Assembly: GCA_016874715.1 (NCBI GenBank)
Contig: VGTK01000015.1
Span: 1-51,081, forward strand
Length of the DNA: 51,081 nt
Reading direction: 5' to 3'
From: Deltaproteobacteria bacterium
GTDB lineage: Bacteria; Desulfobacterota; Binatia; UBA12015
The position numbers and the translations under genes are program-made. Below, one piece after another: positions 44,843 through 51,081 of the stretch. The notes beneath the pieces were generated by a model, which saw nothing but the letters and a program-made list of their open reading frames with translations, was not told the DNA's origin and ran no database searches. Each line of letters begins with the position of its first letter. Within the stretch, counting starts at the first letter, position 1.

Positions 44843-45313
44843 ATGGCATTCGCCGACATCGACCGCGCCGTCCTCGGCCGCGAGTACGACCGCCTCACCT
44901 ATCCGCCGGTCACGACCGACGAGCTGATCTCCTACGCCAGGACACTCGGCGTGACCGACCCCATCTACCTCGAAGAAGACGCCGCGAACAAGGGCCCGTA
45001 CGGTGGGCTGGTCGCCTTTCCGACCTTCGTCGTGAAGCTGCGCGGCAACCAGCACATGCCGAAGGAGGTCGCGCGCGAGATGTCCGCCGGCGGGTTCGAC
45101 GCCGGCAAGGACATCGCGTTCGGCGTGCCGATCCGGCCGGGCGACGTCCTCACCGCGACCTCGACCATCACCGAGCTCTACGAGAAGACCGGGCGCAGCG
45201 GGTCGATGTTCTTCGTCGTCTTTCGCCAGCACCTGACCAACCAGGACGGCGAGACCGTGGCCGACGTCGACTCGCGCATCATGCAGCGCGGCCGCGCCCC
45301 CAAGGAGGGCTGA
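44843..45313 (+). CDS. MaoC/FAS1-like dehydratase, N-terminal-type hot-dog protein
   Basis: A 156-residue hot-dog protein. GREYDRLTYPPVTTDELI, GVTDPIYLEED, GLVAFPTFVV and VPIRPGDVLTATSTI fit the MaoC_dehydrat_N (FAS1-like) family. The R-hydratase dyad pattern (D-x4-H) is replaced by V-x4-Y in GVTDPIY, so this subunit probably depends on a partner. A second MaoC-like gene follows after 2 bp, as in heteromeric enoyl-CoA hydratases. The ATG is at 44843. Confidence 0.75.
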   Translation: MAFADIDRAVLGREYDRLTYPPVTTDELISYARTLGVTDPIYLEEDAANKGPYGGLVAFPTFVVKLRGNQHMPKEVAREMSAGGFDAGKDIAFGVPIRPGDVLTATSTITELYEKTGRSGSMFFVVFRQHLTNQDGETVADVDSRIMQRGRAPKEG

Positions 45314-45315
45314 TC

Positions 45316-45729
45316 GTGAGCAACGGAGCGACGTTCGATGCGGTCGAGCCCGGCGACGACCTGCCGGCCATCACGGTGGAGCTCGCGCGCGACTACGTGA
45401 AGGCGCACGCGTCCGAGATCGGAATGGCGTTTCCACGCTTCACCGACGACGAGGGCGCGAGGAAGGAAGGCCTGCCCGGCATGATCGCGCCGGGCAACAT
45501 GACGCTGGCGCTGCTCGCGCGCGAGCTGCTGGCCTGGGCTCCCGGCGGGCGCGTCCTGCGCCTCGGAACGACGTTCCGCGGGCTGGCGCTCGCCGGCGGA
45601 ACGATCCAGCTGCTCGGCACCGTCACCGAGAAGGACGACGCGCGGCGCACCGTCGAGTGCGACGTCTGGATGGAGACCGCGGAAGGCGACCGCTGCGTGA
45701 TCGGCACCGCCACCGTGCAGCTCCCCTGA
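45316..45729 (+). CDS. MaoC-like hot-dog protein, partner subunit
   Basis: A 137-residue hot-dog-fold protein: DYVKAHASEIGM, LPGMIAPGNMTLALLARELL and FRGLALAGGTIQLLGTV. It starts with GTG 2 bp after the first MaoC-like gene and is 13 bp before an enoyl-CoA hydratase, so the three are co-transcribed. It probably forms a heteromer with the preceding protein to hydrate an enoyl-CoA, as in the ChsH1-ChsH2 precedent. No clear catalytic dyad was visible here either. Confidence 0.72.
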   Translation: MSNGATFDAVEPGDDLPAITVELARDYVKAHASEIGMAFPRFTDDEGARKEGLPGMIAPGNMTLALLARELLAWAPGGRVLRLGTTFRGLALAGGTIQLLGTVTEKDDARRTVECDVWMETAEGDRCVIGTATVQLP

Positions 45730-45742
45730 GCGGACGACGGCC

Positions 45743-46543
45743 ATGACCAGGCACGGCCACGCGCACGAGACCGACGGCATCCACGTCGCGCACGAGAACG
45801 CGCTCGCGGTCGTCACCATCGCGAATCCGGCGAAGCGCAACGCCCTCGACCCCGACCTGCTGGGGCAGCTCGCGGCCGCGCTCGCCGACCTCGAGGACGG
45901 GCACGCGCGGTGCGTGGTGCTCCGCGGTGCGGGCACGAAGCTGTTCTCCTCGGGCTACGACATCGGCGCGATCCGCGGCGGCTCGGGCGACGAGGCGTCG
46001 CGCCACCCGCTGTCGAAGGCGATCGACGCGATCGAGCACTTCCCCTACCCGGTCGTGGGTCTGATCTTCGGCGGCGCTTACGGCGCCGCCTGCGAGGTGG
46101 TGTCGGCGTGCGACCTTCGCTTCGCGGCCGACGACGCGCGCTTCGCCATTCCGGCGGCGAAGCTGTCGGTGGTCTACGACGCGGCCGGCGTGGCGCGGCT
46201 CGCCGAGCGCGCCAGCGCGACCTTCGTCGCGGAGCTGCTCTACACCGCGCGTCCGATGCCGGCCGCGCGCGCGAAGGAGCTCGGCTTCCTCAACGGCGTC
46301 CACGCCCACGACGATCTCGAAGAGCAGGTGATGACGCTCGCGAGAGAGATCGCCGGTCTCGCCCCGCGCACGCTGATGGCGACCAAGGAGATGCTGCACG
46401 CGCTGCGCCAGGGCCGCGGCTTCAGCGACGTCGAGGTCAAGCACTTCACGCGGCTGCGCAACGACGCGCTCGCCAGCGACGACTTCGCGGAGGGCCGGCG
46501 CGCCTTCAACGAGAAGCGCCCGCCGCGCTTCGACCACCGCTGA
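45743..46543 (+). CDS. Enoyl-CoA hydratase/isomerase family protein
   Basis: A 266-residue crotonase-fold enzyme. FSSGYDIGAI and FGGAYGAACEVVSACDLRFAA form the oxyanion-hole parts; LSVVYDAAGVARLAE covers the second catalytic region, where the usual Glu is not obvious. A KEMLHAL segment and the end GRRAFNEKRPPRF are family-typical. It is the last gene of the MaoC pair operon and convergent with the PNPOx-like gene (9-bp gap). A crotonase and MaoC pair together suggest successive double-bond chemistry on one CoA ester. Confidence 0.83.
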   Translation: MTRHGHAHETDGIHVAHENALAVVTIANPAKRNALDPDLLGQLAAALADLEDGHARCVVLRGAGTKLFSSGYDIGAIRGGSGDEASRHPLSKAIDAIEHFPYPVVGLIFGGAYGAACEVVSACDLRFAADDARFAIPAAKLSVVYDAAGVARLAERASATFVAELLYTARPMPAARAKELGFLNGVHAHDDLEEQVMTLAREIAGLAPRTLMATKEMLHALRQGRGFSDVEVKHFTRLRNDALASDDFAEGRRAFNEKRPPRFDHR

Positions 46544-46552
46544 CGCGTCCGA

Positions 46553-47047
46553 TCACTTCGCGGGCGGGGGCGGCGGCGTGCCTTCGGCGACCGTGACCTT
46601 GTAGGCGATCGTCTTGCCCGACGAGACGCGCTCCGGACGCGGCCGGAAGAAGCCCAGCGCCGCGATCCAGTACTTGTCGGAGTACAGCTCCCCCATGTGC
46701 GCGATCACCGTCGGGTCGGTGATGCGCTCCGCCGTGCCGACGAGGAACGGTCCGCTCTCGCTGCCCACCCAGACGTAGAGCGGGCTGCCGCGGGCGATGC
46801 GCTTCGCCTTCCAGCTGTCGGGCGACGTCGTGGTCCAGATGGCGTCGTTCTCCCAGACGAACCAGACGGGCGCAGCCGTGCTGCGCTCCCCGGTCTTGCG
46901 CTGCGTCGCGACGTAGATGAGCTTCGAGGTCGCGAGCGCCTCCCTGGTCGCGGCGGGGATGGCCAGCGCGAGCGCGCGCACCGGGGCGAGGAGAACGGCT
47001 GCCCCGGCCCGGAGAACCGTGCGCAGGACCTTACGTCGTCCGATCAT
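46553..47047 (-). CDS. Pyridoxamine-phosphate-oxidase-like split barrel with Tat-type signal
   Basis: A 164-residue protein. GRRKVLRTVLRAGAAVLLAP is a twin-arginine-like signal (RRKVL). The mature part has a flavin-reductase/PNPOx split-barrel pattern: SKLIYVATQRKTG, PVWFVWENDAIWTTTSPDSWKAKRI, PLYVWVG and GTAERITDP. Such proteins bind FMN, F420 or heme. Export of one is unusual and would fit Tat transport of a folded, cofactor-loaded protein. The end is Pro-rich. Cofactor and substrate are unknown. Confidence 0.65.
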   Translation of the reverse strand: MIGRRKVLRTVLRAGAAVLLAPVRALALAIPAATREALATSKLIYVATQRKTGERSTAAPVWFVWENDAIWTTTSPDSWKAKRIARGSPLYVWVGSESGPFLVGTAERITDPTVIAHMGELYSDKYWIAALGFFRPRPERVSSGKTIAYKVTVAEGTPPPPPAK

Positions 47048-47147
47048 GCGCGCACCCTAGCCACATGCCACGCTCGGGGAAAGCCCGGCGGCCCCACGCG
47101 GCGGGCGCAGCCTTGAACGGTTCGCAGGCCGGGCGTATCACCAGCCC

Positions 47148-48809
<1,662 letters not shown>

Positions 48810-48871
48810 CGCGCCCGCGCCGCAACGCCGCGGTCGCAACGCTCCGGGCGCGACACCGACGCGACACCGAG

Positions 48872-49456
48872 ATGACTGCGCGAGGTCTGCGCCGTTCCAC
48901 GACATCGCTCGTGCCCGCGATGCTCGTGCTCGCCGCCGCGGTGAGCGGCTGCGCGCTGCCGCCCGCCGCGCTGCGCGGCGACTTCGCGCCGGTCACCCCG
49001 GCCGAGGCGGTGCGCGGCGTGCCGGCGGCGCAGCCGGTGCGCTGGGGCGGCGTGATCGCGGAGGTCCGGCCGAGCCGGGAGCGGACCTGCTTCCTCGTCG
49101 TCGACATGCCGCTCGACGAGATCGCGCGCCCGGTGCGCGTGGACCGGAGCGGCGGACGCTTCCTCGCCTGCGCGCAGGGCTTCCTCGACCCCGAGGTCTA
49201 CGCGCCCGACCGGCTGCTGACGGTCGCCGGCTGGCTCGCAAGCTCGAGCCCCGAGAAGGTCGGCGACTACGCGTACGAGGCGCCGATCGTCGACGCGTAC
49301 TCGGTGTACCTCTGGCAGCCCCTGCCCCCGGCCTACCCGTACGCGTGGGGCCCGGGACCGTACTGGGGATGGGGTCCGGGCGTGTGGGTCGGGCCCGGCT
49401 ACGGTCCGTGGGGTCCGTGGGGCCCCGGGCCGTGGTACCGGCCCTGGTACTGGTAG
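48872..49456 (+). CDS. Slp-family outer-membrane lipoprotein with Pro/Gly/Trp tail
   Basis: A 194-residue lipoprotein. A signal peptide with lipobox VSGC puts the modified Cys at 27. The body has PVRWGGVIAEVRP, VVDMPLDEIARPV, SGGRFLACAQGFLDPEVY and LLTVAGWL, the pattern of Slp (starvation-inducible) outer-membrane lipoproteins. The last 45 residues are low-complexity Pro/Gly/Trp/Tyr (GPYWGWGPGVW, GPWGPWGPG). The role may be in envelope protection under stress. It follows thiC by 62 bp and is convergent with the nucleotidyltransferase. Confidence 0.75.
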   Translation: MTARGLRRSTTSLVPAMLVLAAAVSGCALPPAALRGDFAPVTPAEAVRGVPAAQPVRWGGVIAEVRPSRERTCFLVVDMPLDEIARPVRVDRSGGRFLACAQGFLDPEVYAPDRLLTVAGWLASSSPEKVGDYAYEAPIVDAYSVYLWQPLPPAYPYAWGPGPYWGWGPGVWVGPGYGPWGPWGPGPWYRPWYW

Positions 49457-49469
49457 CGGCCGCCTCCGC

Positions 49470-50336
49470 TCAGAACGCGCCCGGCAACGCCACTCCGAGC
49501 TCACGAAGAAGGCACGCACGGGTCGCGTCCTCGAACGCTTCGGGCCATGGCAGGTCGAGCCGCGCCGCGATCGGTCGCGCGAGCGGCAGGAACGCCCCTG
49601 CGATCGCGACGTGCGCCGCGACGACAGACTCCCGATCCGCCGCGACCGCGGGTAGCCCTTCGACGAGCGTCCGCTGATCGGGCGTCAGCAGGCGGTTGAC
49701 GCGCAGCGCGCCGCCGCGGTCCGCGACGGCTGCGTCTTCGACGAGCAGCGCGATCAGAAGCGAGCGCAGGATTCCCGCACCGCTCACGCCGACCGCGTGC
49801 TCACCACGGCCGACGACCACGCTCAGCAGACCCAGTACCCGGAGGAACTCTTTGATGATGCCACGTACCCGCTGGCGGTCGGGTCCGACGTCGGGCAGCT
49901 CCGCCGGAAGCCGGTCGGCGATCCCGCAACGGTCGAGCAGAATCTCGACCGTCTGCTGGGAGCGGCCGAAGAGCGCTTCGTCTTCGCCGAGAACCAGCAG
50001 GTCGCAGCGAAGCCAGCTCGCCAGGATCGCGTTGACGAGAACCACAGGCGAGGGCGGTCGCTGCACGAAGACGACGGCCTCGAACGCCTCGAGGGACGCC
50101 AGCCAGTCACGGACGAACGCGTCGCGCTCTCCCGGCGGCACCACCGCGACGAAGTCGACGTCGCTCCAGGCGTCCGACGTTCCGCTGCCGAAGCTGCCCG
50201 CGAGCAGCAGCGCGGATACCCGAGCGTCGTCGGAGAAGGCTGCGCGCAGGTGCCGCACCAGCTCGTGCTGCCCCTCCGGCGCGACCGGGCTCCTGTCGTC
50301 GTTCTCGTGTCGCTTATCGTGCGACTTCTGGACCAC
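49470..50336 (-). CDS. Nucleotidyltransferase-domain protein
   Basis: About 288 residues. GSFGSGTSDAWSDVDF is the polymerase-beta-type nucleotidyltransferase motif (G-S-x9-D-x-D). A helical C-terminal region follows, with the layout of minimal nucleotidyltransferase-HEPN/KNTase-like proteins. There is no ATG; GTG at 50336 is a reasonable start (VVQKSHDKRHEN), GTG at 50258 another. It may be an aminoglycoside- or streptomycin-adenylyltransferase relative or a toxin-antitoxin enzyme; none can be assigned. Confidence 0.65.
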   Translation of the reverse strand: MVQKSHDKRHENDDRSPVAPEGQHELVRHLRAAFSDDARVSALLLAGSFGSGTSDAWSDVDFVAVVPPGERDAFVRDWLASLEAFEAVVFVQRPPSPVVLVNAILASWLRCDLLVLGEDEALFGRSQQTVEILLDRCGIADRLPAELPDVGPDRQRVRGIIKEFLRVLGLLSVVVGRGEHAVGVSGAGILRSLLIALLVEDAAVADRGGALRVNRLLTPDQRTLVEGLPAVAADRESVVAAHVAIAGAFLPLARPIAARLDLPWPEAFEDATRACLLRELGVALPGAF

Positions 50337-50358
50337 GCGGCGGATCGACGCAATGGAT

Positions 50359-50665
50359 TCAGCGCACCGCGACCACCGAGCCACCACGCGGCAGCTCGAG
50401 CCCACCAACCGCTCGGGTGCCTGCCATGCGCAGCGCGCGCACCACCAGCAGCGACAGCACGAGGAGCACCGGCCCGTAGGTCCACAGGTACGCGACTGCG
50501 AGCGCGTGCGCGCCACCGGACGCGATCACGCGCGGCGCGAGCGCCAGCACGACCGCAGCCCAGAGCGCGTTCAGCAGCGCCGTCTGCCACGTGCGCCGCG
50601 CCGACAGCAGGACCACGAACAGCGCCGAGCCCAGCACCTGCAGGAGCACGAAGCCGCTCGACGCT
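50359..50665 (-). pseudogene. Fragment of a polysaccharide flippase (C-terminal part)
   Basis: The frame gives about 100 residues that read as the last helices of a Wzx/MATE-type flippase: GFVLLQVLGSALFVVLLS, ALLNALWAAVVLALAPRVI and YLWTYGPVLLVLSLLVV, ending GGSVVAVR. It has no proper start; the frame begins inside the junction with the wza-like fragment, with a TGA at 50673-50671. A full flippase is about 400 residues, so the N-terminal three-quarters is missing. Confidence 0.6.
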
Positions 50666-51081
50666 GCCCATCACCGCGGCGACGCGGCTCCGGTACTCGA
50701 CCACCAGCACGCTGACCTGCGGTGCGTCGAGGATTCCTGCCTTGACGAGGCGCCCGGCGATCTCGCGCTCGGCTTCCCCCGGCGTGAGCCCCGCCACCGG
50801 CACGAGGCCCAGCGTGGCGATCGTCAGGTTGCCGCCCGCATCGACGCGCAGCCCCTGCTGGAAGGTCGGCGCGCCTGCGACCGCCGGCCTGCCCAGCGAG
50901 CCGTTCTGTGACGACGCCGGCACCGGCGCCTGCGCGTCGAGCAGGTCGGGAACGCGCACCTCGACGAGGTCGTCGGGCCCGAGCCGATACCCCTCGGTCA
51001 CGCCGGCCGCGGCCGAGCGCCGCGCGCAGACGGCCGCGAGCTGCGCGCGGTCCGATGCGCTCAGCAGCCCGGCAGGCTCGG
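50666..51081 (-). pseudogene. Truncated Wza-like polysaccharide export protein (5' end off window)
   Basis: The frame runs in from the window edge. VTEGYRLGPDDLVEVRVPDL is the start of the Poly_export domain, followed by GNLTIATLGLVPVAGLTPGE and LVVEYRSRVAAVMG. Normal Wza-like proteins continue with SLBB repeats after this point. Here homology stops at VMG, where a flippase C-terminus begins in another frame. Either a deletion fused the two genes or the assembly is chimeric. The N-terminal signal would lie beyond 51081. Confidence 0.6.

Noticed and set aside
49823..51001. A 392-codon minus-strand frame starting in the Wza-like fragment
   Set aside because: Only the first ~110 codons are Wza-like; after the junction it reads an out-of-frame shadow of the flippase fragment and nucleotidyltransferase.

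Overview
The window is a GC-rich (roughly 70% by eye), gene-dense stretch of a Gram-negative bacterial chromosome. Slp-type and Wza-type outer-membrane lipoprotein families, an AmgK/MurU wall-recycling pair and proton-pumping complex I support a diderm aerobe. The mixture of acyl-CoA, amidohydrolase and RND/YCF48 catabolic genes with delta-60, myxo-type Cys-rich and thrombospondin-3 modules resembles uncultured delta-proteobacteria-like lineages such as Binatota or Myxococcota. That placement is inference; no rRNA gene or other decisive marker is present.

Layout. 1-593 is the 5' end of an RNase R gene. 697-5273 holds an amidohydrolase / alcohol dehydrogenase / aldehyde dehydrogenase group divergent from a TetR regulator, followed by a GPH-type symporter and a SnoaL-like protein. 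7193-14515 is a complex I operon with only the membrane-arm genes nuoA-H-J-K-L-M-N; the catalytic peripheral-arm genes are absent. 14627-17397 carries amgK-murU and an APS-reductase-type cysH. 17461-20048 has an alpha/beta hydrolase, a 36-residue Lys/Ala/Pro peptide gene with a near-consensus promoter, ftsB, a GcvH-like gene without the lipoyl lysine, and a hairpin-rich non-coding block. 20049-26377 has the B12-dependent ribonucleotide reductase nrdJ with an NrdR box at its start, then a DUF721 / M23 peptidase / unknown-protein run.

26553-29661 is a secreted delta-60/TSP3 mosaic gene lying between two inverted 81-bp repeat arms. 29672-33402 contains two tandem GT-C-like membrane glycosyltransferase paralogues. 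33413-39824 (minus) and 40101-46543 (plus) form two groups of CoA-ester genes: enoyl-CoA hydratases, acyl-CoA dehydrogenase, acyl-CoA ligase, SDR, paired MaoC-like proteins, an amidohydrolase that lost its HxH motif, and an RND exporter with a YCF48 protein. They look like a degradation route for an organic acid or ring compound whose substrate the sequence does not reveal. 46553-51081 has a Tat-signal PNPOx-like protein, thiC, an Slp lipoprotein, a nucleotidyltransferase, and a broken junction of wza and flippase fragments at the window edge.

The most unusual points are the lysine-less GcvH, the split nuo operon with repeated GTGA stop/start overlaps, the tiny H1-tail-like gene, the inverted repeat around the delta-60 gene, and the wza/flippase junction.
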